Below, one piece after another: positions 26,435 through 34,013 of a stretch of DNA of 64,000 nucleotides; positions within the stretch are counted from its first letter, which is position 1; every line of letters starts with the position of its first letter. The notes beneath the pieces were generated by a model. That model had not been told where the DNA came from. It saw nothing but the letters and a program-made list of their open reading frames with translations, and did not search any database. The stretch covers positions 1 to 64,000 of the forward strand of contig JANNNB010000196.1 of the NCBI GenBank assembly GCA_031398325.1, given 5' to 3'. Origin of the DNA: Sva-07 sp031398325. Lineage in GTDB: Bacteria; Actinomycetota; Acidimicrobiia; Acidimicrobiales; Ilumatobacteraceae. The position numbers and the translations under genes were made by a program.

Positions 26435-27220
26435 TCAGGACACCGACGGCCGTTGCGTGAAGTTCGGGTGCCGTTTCTGGAGGAACGCCGAGAAACCCTC
26501 CTGCGCGTCGTCGATCATCGCAGCGTTCGCCATGGCTTCGATCGCGATCTCGTACGCCTGCGGCTGGTCGAGGCCGATCTGCTCGTAGAAGCTCCGCTTG
26601 CCCAGCGCTTTCGACAACACGCTGCCCCTGGTCGCCCGTCCGATGAGATCGGCGACAGCAGCGTCGAGTTCGTCGTCGGGGACGGCCCGGTTGATCAACC
26701 CCCACTCGGCCGCGGTCGCGGCATCGATGGGGTCGCCGGTCAACGCCATCTCCAACGCCCGTTTGCGGCCGACGTTGCGAGCCACCGCGACGAGCGGCGT
26801 ATGGCAGAATAGGCCACCCTTGCCCCCGGGGATCGCGAACCCTGCCGACTCGGCGGCAATCGCCAGATCGCAGCTGGCCACCAGCTGACACCCGGCTGCC
26901 GTCGCCAGTGCGTGCACCCGGGCGATGACCGGCTGCGGAATCGACTGGATCGTGTCCATCATGTCCGTGCACACCTCGAACAGGTGCCGCGCGTCGTCGA
27001 GAGTCGCGCCGGCCATGTCACCGAAGTTGTGCCCGGCGGAGAACACCGGCCCGTTGGCGGCGATGACCACGCCGAGCGCGCCGGACGTCCCGATCTCGCG
27101 AAGCGCGTCGGTCAGCTCCACCATCACGTCGAGCGCCAGCGCGTTTCGCTTCTCCGGACGATCGAGGGTGACGGTGGTGATGTCGCCATCGGTGACGAGG
27201 AGATGCCGGAACGTCATCAT
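26435..27220 (-). CDS. Enoyl-CoA hydratase/isomerase family protein
   Basis: A 261-aa crotonase-fold protein acting on acyl-CoA esters. It shows DRPEKRNALALDVM at the N terminus, the oxyanion-hole segment GPVFSAGHNFGDM and the conserved HALATAAGCQLVASCDLAIA. The Glu pair of classical hydratases is not clear, and the sequence is closest in feel to the ECHDC3-like group. The start ATG 27220 (MMTFRHLL) is preferred over GTG 27235. The C terminus ends QKRHPNFTQR, common in this group. It is convergent with the sigma-like gene. Confidence 0.9.
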   Translation of the reverse strand: MMTFRHLLVTDGDITTVTLDRPEKRNALALDVMVELTDALREIGTSGALGVVIAANGPVFSAGHNFGDMAGATLDDARHLFEVCTDMMDTIQSIPQPVIARVHALATAAGCQLVASCDLAIAAESAGFAIPGGKGGLFCHTPLVAVARNVGRKRALEMALTGDPIDAATAAEWGLINRAVPDDELDAAVADLIGRATRGSVLSKALGKRSFYEQIGLDQPQAYEIAIEAMANAAMIDDAQEGFSAFLQKRHPNFTQRPSVS

Positions 27221-27274
27221 CACAGTCTCGTCCACACACCGACCCGCGGTCGAACGTGTCGTGATTGCACCCGC

Positions 27275-27577
27275 TCAGACGTTCAATCGGTATCCCCGCC
27301 TGATCACCGTCTCGATTCCGCTTCCCGCGACTCCGAGACGCTGGCGGAGACGGGCCATCGTCACCTCGACCACGTGCTCGTCGCTCTCGCCGGGCCCCCA
27401 GACTCGGCGCAGGAGCGCACGCTTGGACACGACGGCGCCAGGGCGCTCGGCCAAGGCCTCCAGCAAGACCCGCTCACGTTCGGGGAGGCGAGTGGCGGCG
27501 CCGGCGTCGACGATCAGTGTGCTGCCCTCGACGATCACCGTGTGGTTGGCCAACTGGAGCACGATGGTCTCGGACAT
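27275..27577 (-). CDS. Stand-alone OmpR/PhoB-type winged-helix DNA-binding protein
   Basis: A 100-aa protein made almost only of a trans_reg_C domain: LPERERVLLEALAERPGAVV, SKRALLRRVWG, VEVTMARLRQRLG and VIRRGYRLNV. No receiver or sensor domain is attached. In actinobacteria such a domain is also found fused to uroporphyrinogen-III synthase, but no such part is present here. It may bind DNA constitutively or act with a separate partner. It lies 54 nt upstream of the enoyl-CoA hydratase on the same strand. Confidence 0.8.
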   Translation of the reverse strand: MSETIVLQLANHTVIVEGSTLIVDAGAATRLPERERVLLEALAERPGAVVSKRALLRRVWGPGESDEHVVEVTMARLRQRLGVAGSGIETVIRRGYRLNV

Positions 27578-27672
27578 CAGGACAACAGTGCGTCACGCGT
27601 GTTTCACCAGGGTTTCATCGGAGTTGAGATCGCGGTGCAGGAGCGGAGCCGACGCCATGGACCACTGCGTTG

Positions 27673-27678
27673 TACGGT
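27673..27678 (+). promoter_or_regulatory. -10 element for the TIGR03085-like gene
   Basis: TACGGT, preceded by TTG, 6 nt before ATG 27685; leaderless pattern. Confidence 0.45.
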
Positions 27679-27684
27679 CGCGCC

Positions 27685-28347
27685 ATGGCCAAGACGACAG
27701 GATCGGCACCAGCGCGACGCGAGCGCGAGGCGCTGTCCGACCTCTTCGTGGAAGTCGGCCCCGACGCCCCGACACTCTGCGGTGCGTGGACGACCCGCGA
27801 TCTCGCGGCTCACCTCGTGATGCGCGAACGACGCCCCGACGGCGCGGCCGGCATCCTGATCGGCAAGCTCGCGGGCTACGGCGAAAAGGTACAGAACTCG
27901 ATCGCGCAGACCGAATGGACGGAACTCGTGGCGAAGGTCCGCTCGGGTCCGCCACGGTGGTCCCCGACGAGCATCGCCGCCATCGATGCACTGGCGAACA
28001 CGGTCGAGTTCTACGTCCACCACGAGGATGTGCGCCGCGCCGGGGACGACTGGACCGCCCGCGATCTCGACGACGACCTGAACGCTGCGTTGGTGAAGGT
28101 GGCGGCACGCATGGCGCGACCGCTGACGAAATCCTCGAAGGTCGGCATCGTGTTGGAGCCGACCGACGGTGGGTCCGTGCCGGCGACCCCGATCGTCGCG
28201 AACAAAGCGGTCCCGTCGGTCACGGTGCGGGGGCCGATCGGCGAGCTGGTCCTGTTCGTCTACGGCCGGCAGGAACGGTCGGACGTCGAGTTGCTCGGCA
28301 ACGACGACGACATCGCTGCGGTGAAGGTCGCATCGTTCGGCATCTGA
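27685..28347 (+). CDS. TIGR03085-like (mycothiol-dependent/DinB-fold) metal-binding protein
   Basis: A 220-aa protein of the actinobacterial TIGR03085 family, related to maleylpyruvate isomerase N-terminal and DinB-like four-helix proteins. Signature: LCGAWTTRDLAAHLVMRERRPDG, whose His is a metal ligand, and ANTVEFYVHHEDVRRA, giving the further His ligands. Members are thought to use mycothiol with a metal; the reaction is unknown. The -10 element fixes ATG 27685 rather than TTG 27670. It is followed by the CNB-domain gene but has its own likely promoter. Confidence 0.85.
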   Translation: MAKTTGSAPARREREALSDLFVEVGPDAPTLCGAWTTRDLAAHLVMRERRPDGAAGILIGKLAGYGEKVQNSIAQTEWTELVAKVRSGPPRWSPTSIAAIDALANTVEFYVHHEDVRRAGDDWTARDLDDDLNAALVKVAARMARPLTKSSKVGIVLEPTDGGSVPATPIVANKAVPSVTVRGPIGELVLFVYGRQERSDVELLGNDDDIAAVKVASFGI

Positions 28348-28398
28348 GCGAGGGCTCGGAGCACCGGACGTGACCGAGCACGCCGAATCCGCGACCGA

Positions 28399-28404
28399 TA
28401 CTCT
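28399..28404 (+). promoter_or_regulatory. -10 element for the small CNB protein
   Basis: TACTCT, 6 nt before GTG 28411; leaderless pattern. Confidence 0.45.
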
Positions 28405-28410
28405 GCGCCG

Positions 28411-28902
28411 GTGAACGCCGACGACCTGCTCCGACTCGTCGAGTCCGAGCCGCGCGTGACCTACGAAACCGGTGAGACACTGATCGAGATCGGTGGCCTG
28501 CACCACCCCGTGTTCGTCCTGGAGTCGGGCGCACTCCGCGTCGAACGCGACGGCCACGTGCTGGCCCGCTATGCCGACGCCGGCAGCATCGTCGGTGAGA
28601 TCGCGCTGCTGCTCGGTACGCCGGCATCAGCAACGGTGATTGCGGCAGAACGATCGATCGTCCACCGCGTCGACGATGCGGAGCGGCTGTTCGATCAGAA
28701 CCCCGAGTTCGCTCGTTTCATCGCCCAGGTGCTCGCCCGTCGGTTGTCGCGAGTCACCTCCTACATCGACGACGTGTACCGCCAGTTCGACCAGCACAGC
28801 GGAACCCTCGGACTGGTACCGAAGGTGCTCGACGATCTGCTCGGCTCACACCGCCCCGACGTCGACGCCGGCTCCGAACGCGAACCCGACAGCCCGTACT
28901 GA
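28411..28902 (+). CDS. Small cyclic-nucleotide-binding-domain protein
   Basis: A 163-aa protein consisting of one CNB domain (residues about 5-115) and a helical tail, with no DNA-binding region. The cassette reads GSIVGEIALLLGTPASATV; the Arg that normally holds the cyclic phosphate is replaced by Ala-Ser, so cNMP binding may be lost or altered. GTG 28411 has a close -10. It starts a run of genes with CNB domains (fusion at 29714, patatin at 31709) and converges on the phosphoesterase at 28913. Confidence 0.85.
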   Translation: MNADDLLRLVESEPRVTYETGETLIEIGGLHHPVFVLESGALRVERDGHVLARYADAGSIVGEIALLLGTPASATVIAAERSIVHRVDDAERLFDQNPEFARFIAQVLARRLSRVTSYIDDVYRQFDQHSGTLGLVPKVLDDLLGSHRPDVDAGSEREPDSPY

Positions 28903-28912
28903 GGCGAGATCG

Positions 28913-29632
28913 TCAGAGGCGGATCGACCCGGCGGCCTCGATGCTCCACCAATCGACGTTGCCCAAGGCGGTGTCGATGACGATGTGCGCCGGGACCTGA
29001 CCGAGCTGGCGTCCGGCGTTCAAGATGAGCGTGTCGCCGATCCGGTCGTTCCACGAGCCGTCGGTCCGGAACGGCGATTCGTGCACGTGGCCGGCGAGCA
29101 CGAGATCGGGACGGTGCCTGTCGATGAACCCGTTGAGCACGTCGTCGCCGAAGTGACGCGTGCCCGACCATGACGTCGGAGAGTCGTCAGGAGGTGAGTG
29201 GTACACCCAGATCCAGACCCCGTCGGTGGGTCGGCGAGCTGCATCGGTGTCGAGCTGGCGCTCCACCTCGGCCTTGGTGATGGCGCCTTCCCACCACGCA
29301 CAGACCGACACCAGGTCGGGTCCGATCATCGTCGATGCGCCGTCGGTGATCACCCGCGGGTCGATGTCGTCGAGCCAGACGGCCGCCTTCTCACCGTGGT
29401 CGCGCCGGCTCGACAGGTCGTGGTTCCCCGAGTTGGCGATCACGGTCGTGGTGTCGGCAAGATGCCCCAGGTACGCCGAGATCATCACGATCTGCGCGCC
29501 GAGTTCGACGTAGCCGCCGACATCGAGGTGGTCGCCGGCGAGCACGACCGCGTCGAATTCGGGTGCCTGCTGAGCGATCCAGTCGAGCTGCAGGAGCGAG
29601 TAGTGCAGATCGGAAGCGAGCAGATACCGCAC
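28913..29632 (-). CDS. Calcineurin-like metallophosphoesterase
   Basis: A 239-aa dimetal phosphoesterase with the full motif set: D-x-H in LASDLHY, GD in VLAGDHLD, GNHD in NSGNHDLSS, His in YHSPPDD and GHxH in LAGHVHES. The family includes class III cyclic-nucleotide phosphodiesterases, and the neighbouring CNB genes make that role tempting, but the substrate is unproven. GTG 29632 has TACTGT 6 nt upstream. There is no signal peptide, so it should be cytoplasmic. Confidence 0.88.
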   Translation of the reverse strand: MRYLLASDLHYSLLQLDWIAQQAPEFDAVVLAGDHLDVGGYVELGAQIVMISAYLGHLADTTTVIANSGNHDLSSRRDHGEKAAVWLDDIDPRVITDGASTMIGPDLVSVCAWWEGAITKAEVERQLDTDAARRPTDGVWIWVYHSPPDDSPTSWSGTRHFGDDVLNGFIDRHRPDLVLAGHVHESPFRTDGSWNDRIGDTLILNAGRQLGQVPAHIVIDTALGNVDWWSIEAAGSIRL

Positions 29633-29638
29633 GGCGTG

Positions 29639-29644
29639 ACAGTA
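29639..29644 (-). promoter_or_regulatory. -10 element for the metallophosphoesterase
   Basis: TACTGT on the minus strand, 6 nt before GTG 29632; supports that start. Confidence 0.45.
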
Positions 29645-29713
29645 GCCAGCAACCTGCGATGCTGCAGCTCGAACCGGGTGAGAATCGCCGGGCGGCCGAC
29701 CGAAAGCCGTGAT

Positions 29714-30667
29714 TCAGGGCCGATGCAGGACGCGTTCGCGGAACACCCGGGCGGCGTACGCCGTGAGCGCGACATCGGTGTGGGCACGCGCCGACGCCGA
29801 GCGCGGGAAGCCGAGGAACGGGCCGAGTTCGCCGAAGTACTGCCCCGCAACGACCCGATTGAGGAACTCCTCGGACCCATCGGCGAGGACGCGCACGATG
29901 TCGACCTCGCCCGAGTCGACGACATAGACGACGTCGGATGCCTCACCTTGCTCGAACACCGACTCACCCGCTGCGAACTCGACGGTGCGTGTCGGATGCT
30001 CGACGTCGACAGAGTCGGGCACCATCTTCACGATCTTGTCGGCGATCGGCACGAGCCGCGCGTCGTGGGTCGACACGACGATCGTGCGGCCCTGCGAGCG
30101 GAGCTGCTGCAGCAGGCGGATGATCGCCTCGGCCTGGATGTGGTCGAGGTTCGCCGTCGGCTCGTCGGCGAGCAACAGCGGCGGATCGTTGCCGAGTCCA
30201 CGCGCGACGGCGATGCGCTGTTGCTGTCCTCCCGACAGCTTCGCCGGCCGGTGGTGCGCCCGATCGGTCAGCCCGACGATCTCGAGCAGTTCGTCGGCCC
30301 GTGTGTACGACTGCTTCCGGTCGTGGCCGGTGAGCACCATCGGCACGGCGATGTTCTCCCGTGCCGACAGCGAGGGGATCAGGTTGAAGGCCTGGAACAC
30401 GAAGCCGACATGGTCTCGCCGATACGACTCCAGTTTGCGAACACCGAGCCCGGTCACATCGATGTCGCCGAGTTTGATCGATCCCGATGTGGGGGTGAGG
30501 ATGCCGCCGAGGCATGACAGCAGCGTGGTCTTGCCGCAGCCCGACGGGCCGAGCAGCACGACGAGTTCGCCCGGAGCGGCGTCGAACGAGAGTCCGTCCA
30601 GCGGTCGGACGGCGTACCCGTCGTGAACGAACTCGACGACGAGATCGCGAACCTGCAGCTCGGTCAT
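29714..30667 (-). CDS. ABC transporter ATPase fused to a cyclic-nucleotide-binding domain
   Basis: A 317-aa fusion. Residues 1-220 are a MacB/LolD-type ATPase: Walker A GPSGCGKTT, signature LSGGQQQRIAVARGL, Walker B LLLADEPTANLD, and switch His in VVSTHDARLV. Residues about 222-317 are a CNB domain with an intact cassette (GQYFGELGPFLGFPRSASA, Arg present). This implies that export by the cognate FtsX-like permease (30669-31712) is gated by a cyclic nucleotide. The start ATG 30667 is 1 nt from the permease stop. From memory, M. tuberculosis Rv2563-Rv2565 has a similar permease, ATPase and patatin set. Confidence 0.9.
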   Translation of the reverse strand: MTELQVRDLVVEFVHDGYAVRPLDGLSFDAAPGELVVLLGPSGCGKTTLLSCLGGILTPTSGSIKLGDIDVTGLGVRKLESYRRDHVGFVFQAFNLIPSLSARENIAVPMVLTGHDRKQSYTRADELLEIVGLTDRAHHRPAKLSGGQQQRIAVARGLGNDPPLLLADEPTANLDHIQAEAIIRLLQQLRSQGRTIVVSTHDARLVPIADKIVKMVPDSVDVEHPTRTVEFAAGESVFEQGEASDVVYVVDSGEVDIVRVLADGSEEFLNRVVAGQYFGELGPFLGFPRSASARAHTDVALTAYAARVFRERVLHRP

Positions 30668-30668
30668 C

Positions 30669-31712
30669 TCAGCCTCCTGCTCCGGCGAACGCGAGCGCCG
30701 GGTCCGATCGCGCGACGCGACGCATACCAGCCAACCCGGCGAGCAGCGCCATCACGACTGCGAACAGCGGGAGCTGCCAGAAGGCCCGAGACGGAACGCT
30801 GACCTTCAGTGGAAACGCCGGCGCGAGGAAGATCTGGACGAAGGCCGCGATGGCGACCGCCGCCAGCGCAACGATCACGGCCTGCAGCGCCAGGCTTGCC
30901 AGCAGGGTCCGATTCGACGTGCCGATCGCCTTCAACACGGCGAAATCTCGCTGACGTTCGAGCGCGGACAAGTACACGACCGAACCGATGATCACCGCGG
31001 CCACCACCCACAGCAGGAGACGTACGAAGTCGACCGACGCGATCGCTCCCTCGAGCGGATTCAACGTGTCCTGCGCGACGTCGTCGGACGACACGGCGAC
31101 GGTGCCGGCCGGGATCGACGTCGGCTCGCCATCGACGAGTACCGCGCTGATCACATCGCGACTGCGGAACACGAGATCCTGCGCGTCCTCCAGAACCATG
31201 AACACGAGCGGCACACCGGCGAGCAGCGTCGTTCCGCTGGTTCGGCCGACGACGGTGAAGTCCATGCCACCGATGTCGACAGCGTCGCCGACATCGATGT
31301 CCATCGATTCGTCAACGGCCACCTCGCCTGGCGCCGCCGCGGCACGACCCTCGACGGTCGGCGGGGAACCGAGCCCTTCCCGTTCGTGGCCGGCGAGCAC
31401 CACCTCGTCGGTGTACGAGCCTGCGGTGATGCTCGAACGTGCCGTCACCACCGCGGCGACCTCGCCACCAGAGACAGCGTCGACGGTGTCTGCCGGCATG
31501 GTCGACGACGCCGTGAACGGTCCAGACACACCCTCGGGGAGCACCCATGTCGACGCACCGAACGCGTCGACCGTTTCGTACGGCTCGATGTTGAACTGCT
31601 CGACCAGACCGGTCATGACGAACAGCAAGGCGAACACCACGGCACCCAGCAGCACGACCACGACGAAACGGACCGCTCGGAAACGCAGATCGCGCAGCGT
31701 CAGCAGGATCAT
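30669..31712 (-). CDS. ABC transporter permease, FtsX/MacB type
   Basis: A 347-aa membrane protein with an N-terminal helix (AVRFVVVVLLGAVVFALLFV), an extracytoplasmic domain (about 40-225) and three C-terminal helices. FAVLKAIGTSNRTLLASLALQA is the coupling segment. ATG 31712 overlaps the patatin gene stop (ATGA), and the ATPase-CNB gene begins 1 nt after this gene's stop, so patatin, permease and ATPase are one operon. Only one permease gene is present, suggesting a homodimer. Confidence 0.88.
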   Translation of the reverse strand: MILLTLRDLRFRAVRFVVVVLLGAVVFALLFVMTGLVEQFNIEPYETVDAFGASTWVLPEGVSGPFTASSTMPADTVDAVSGGEVAAVVTARSSITAGSYTDEVVLAGHEREGLGSPPTVEGRAAAAPGEVAVDESMDIDVGDAVDIGGMDFTVVGRTSGTTLLAGVPLVFMVLEDAQDLVFRSRDVISAVLVDGEPTSIPAGTVAVSSDDVAQDTLNPLEGAIASVDFVRLLLWVVAAVIIGSVVYLSALERQRDFAVLKAIGTSNRTLLASLALQAVIVALAAVAIAAFVQIFLAPAFPLKVSVPSRAFWQLPLFAVVMALLAGLAGMRRVARSDPALAFAGAGG

Positions 31713-33871
31713 GTCGCCTCGGCGATCCACGCCTGTGCGTTCGCCCACTCGCGGATCGTCGTCACCGAGTCGGTGTAGCCGACACCGGCGACTTCGCGGA
31801 CACGCTCGAAGTCCAACAGGCCGACGCCCGGCAGATGCATCTGAACCAGCAGATCGACGACACCGTCGCGCAACGACCGCTGTTGGTTGTGGACTGCTCC
31901 GGTCAGCATGCTGCGCAACAACACCGACGACACGCTCGGGTACTCGGACGGTGCGCGCCGCACCGTCGACCGCAGGGCCCGAAATCCGGACACCGACGTA
32001 CCGAAGTCGCTCCGGGCGCGGGGCCCTTGCTGCGGCGCCACGTCGACGGCGATCACGGTGCCGATCGTCGAGTCGAGGCGCATCGTCTCGGCCGGCATGT
32101 TGTTGAGCACGCCTCCGTCGACGAGCAGGTCACCATCCACCGGTACGGGCGGGAGCACACCGGGGATCGCCACGCTGGCCCGGATCGCCTGGGCGGCGCT
32201 GCCCCGCCGGTGTACCTCGAGCCTCGACCTGGTCAGGTTGGTCGACACGCAGTAGTACGGCAGCCACAGGTCTTCGATGTCCCACCCGCCGAAGCTCTCG
32301 TCGATGTTCTTGCTGATCCGCTCGCCCTTCAGCAGCGCCACGACGGGAACGGTGTAGTCGAGCAGCTTGCGGAACGACCGCTCTGCGAGATCGATCATGG
32401 CGTCGTCGTCGAGATCGAGCGCTACACCACCGGCGATCGGAGCGCCCATCGAGCAACCCCCGACCGAGTCGATCGGCACGCCTGATTCCCTGAGGGCACG
32501 GATTGCTCCGAGGTGGGCAAAGCCCCGGGCGCCGCCGCCGCTGAGCACCAACCCGACGCCGTGACCGCTCGCCAGTCGGGCGACGCGAGCGACGTCCGCC
32601 CTCGATCCGTCACGGAGGTGGACGACCTCATCCGCGGCGAAATCGACCATCAGCCGCGAGGTGCCCCTCGGACGCTGCGTCCCATCGGGGTGGAGCACCA
32701 CCAGCATCCGCCGGACATGTGGCAGGTCCTGCAGCACCGCGAGCAACGCTGCCACGTGCGCACGTTCCGCTTTGTCCGGACGTGCCGACACCACCAGCAG
32801 CACACGGTCGGCGTGGCGCAGCGAGCGCCGCGTCCAACCGGTCACCGTGGCGTCCGCCTGCAGCACCACGTGGTCGCTGCCGACATCAGCCTCGTGCATG
32901 AACTCGGTCAGCCGCGGAACGCCGACGTTCTCCGCGTCTGCCTGGGAGATGTCCTGCCTGTTCAGGTAGCGATCGACCCTGCTACTCGACAGGTGACGCA
33001 CCGAACCGAAGGTGCCAATCGCGGCAGCAATCGATGCGGACAGTTCATCCGCGTCGATCGCGGCGGTGACGGCGACGGTGATCGAAGAGGCGGTGCCGGC
33101 CCGACGCGGCTGCACCCGGAGCCGGGAGATGACCCCACGAGCCACGTGCAGCATGAGCGCCGGCGACTTCATGACGAGTTGCTCGAACGTCTCGCTGCGC
33201 AACGTCGCCAGGGTCGAGTCGCGGACCGCACGGACGGTGGCCGAGCGCGGGGCGTCATCGAGCAGCCCAAGCTCCCCGACGACGTCGCCGCGTCCCAGCT
33301 CGCCGATCCGCTCCTCGTCACCTGTCGAGGATCGGCTCGACACCATCAGCCGCCCACCCACGATGAAGTACGCGGAGTCCGACGGGTCACCAGCCTCGAA
33401 GAGCACCTCCCCCGCCTCGAGCCGTCGCCATTCGACGTTGTCGACGATGTCCTGGATCAGCGACGGGTCGTTCGCACCGAGGAGATCGGTCACCATCGAG
33501 GCAACGTGCGTCCGGTCGATCCGTTCGCGCGCTTGCGCCGACACCGAATCGGCCACCTCCGGATTGTCCGTGAGCCATCGTTCGAAGTCGGGGCGGCTGA
33601 ACACGAGCGCCGCCGAGGGGCCCGCGGCTCGCAACGTCGCCGTCCGGCGTCCACCGGCGATCACCGTGACCTCACCCACGACCTCGCCCGTAGCGATCGT
33701 TCCGACCACCACATCACCGTGGACGCTCGACGTCGTGGCCACCAAACCACCGGAGACGAGCAGATAGACGTCGTCCGCTTCGTCACCCTCGTGGACGAGC
33801 ACGTCGCCGTCAGCGAGCACGACCGTGCGCGACGAGTCGAGTCCGCTCAAACCCGTTGCTGCGACGTTCAC
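31709..33871 (-). CDS. Patatin-like phospholipase with two cyclic-nucleotide-binding domains (NTE-like)
   Basis: A 720-aa bacterial neuropathy-target-esterase homologue. CNB domain 1 is at about 10-110 (GEVVGEVTVIAGGRRTATL) and CNB domain 2 at about 135-240 (GDVVGELGLLDDAPRSATV), both with the phosphate-binding Arg. A middle region of about 265-425 follows. The patatin domain begins with the oxyanion loop LSGGGARGFAHLG (about 437), then the nucleophile Ser in GCSMG (about 471) and Asp in VDGGVLNN (about 583). It probably cleaves membrane (lyso)phospholipids under cyclic-nucleotide control. The GTG start 33871 follows GACGAGG. It is first in a three-gene operon with the ABC exporter. Confidence 0.92.
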   Translation of the reverse strand: MNVAATGLSGLDSSRTVVLADGDVLVHEGDEADDVYLLVSGGLVATTSSVHGDVVVGTIATGEVVGEVTVIAGGRRTATLRAAGPSAALVFSRPDFERWLTDNPEVADSVSAQARERIDRTHVASMVTDLLGANDPSLIQDIVDNVEWRRLEAGEVLFEAGDPSDSAYFIVGGRLMVSSRSSTGDEERIGELGRGDVVGELGLLDDAPRSATVRAVRDSTLATLRSETFEQLVMKSPALMLHVARGVISRLRVQPRRAGTASSITVAVTAAIDADELSASIAAAIGTFGSVRHLSSSRVDRYLNRQDISQADAENVGVPRLTEFMHEADVGSDHVVLQADATVTGWTRRSLRHADRVLLVVSARPDKAERAHVAALLAVLQDLPHVRRMLVVLHPDGTQRPRGTSRLMVDFAADEVVHLRDGSRADVARVARLASGHGVGLVLSGGGARGFAHLGAIRALRESGVPIDSVGGCSMGAPIAGGVALDLDDDAMIDLAERSFRKLLDYTVPVVALLKGERISKNIDESFGGWDIEDLWLPYYCVSTNLTRSRLEVHRRGSAAQAIRASVAIPGVLPPVPVDGDLLVDGGVLNNMPAETMRLDSTIGTVIAVDVAPQQGPRARSDFGTSVSGFRALRSTVRRAPSEYPSVSSVLLRSMLTGAVHNQQRSLRDGVVDLLVQMHLPGVGLLDFERVREVAGVGYTDSVTTIREWANAQAWIAEAT

Positions 33872-34013
33872 CCTCGTCCCCCCGTCCGAACCCGCCGTCA
33901 GCGGGCACCCGAGGTGACAGTAGCCCGAGCGACGACGGACGGAGCGACCCGCGGCCGAGGGGACCGGAGCGGGAACGACCGGACCGTGCTCCGCCGATGA
34001 TTCGAACGATTGG

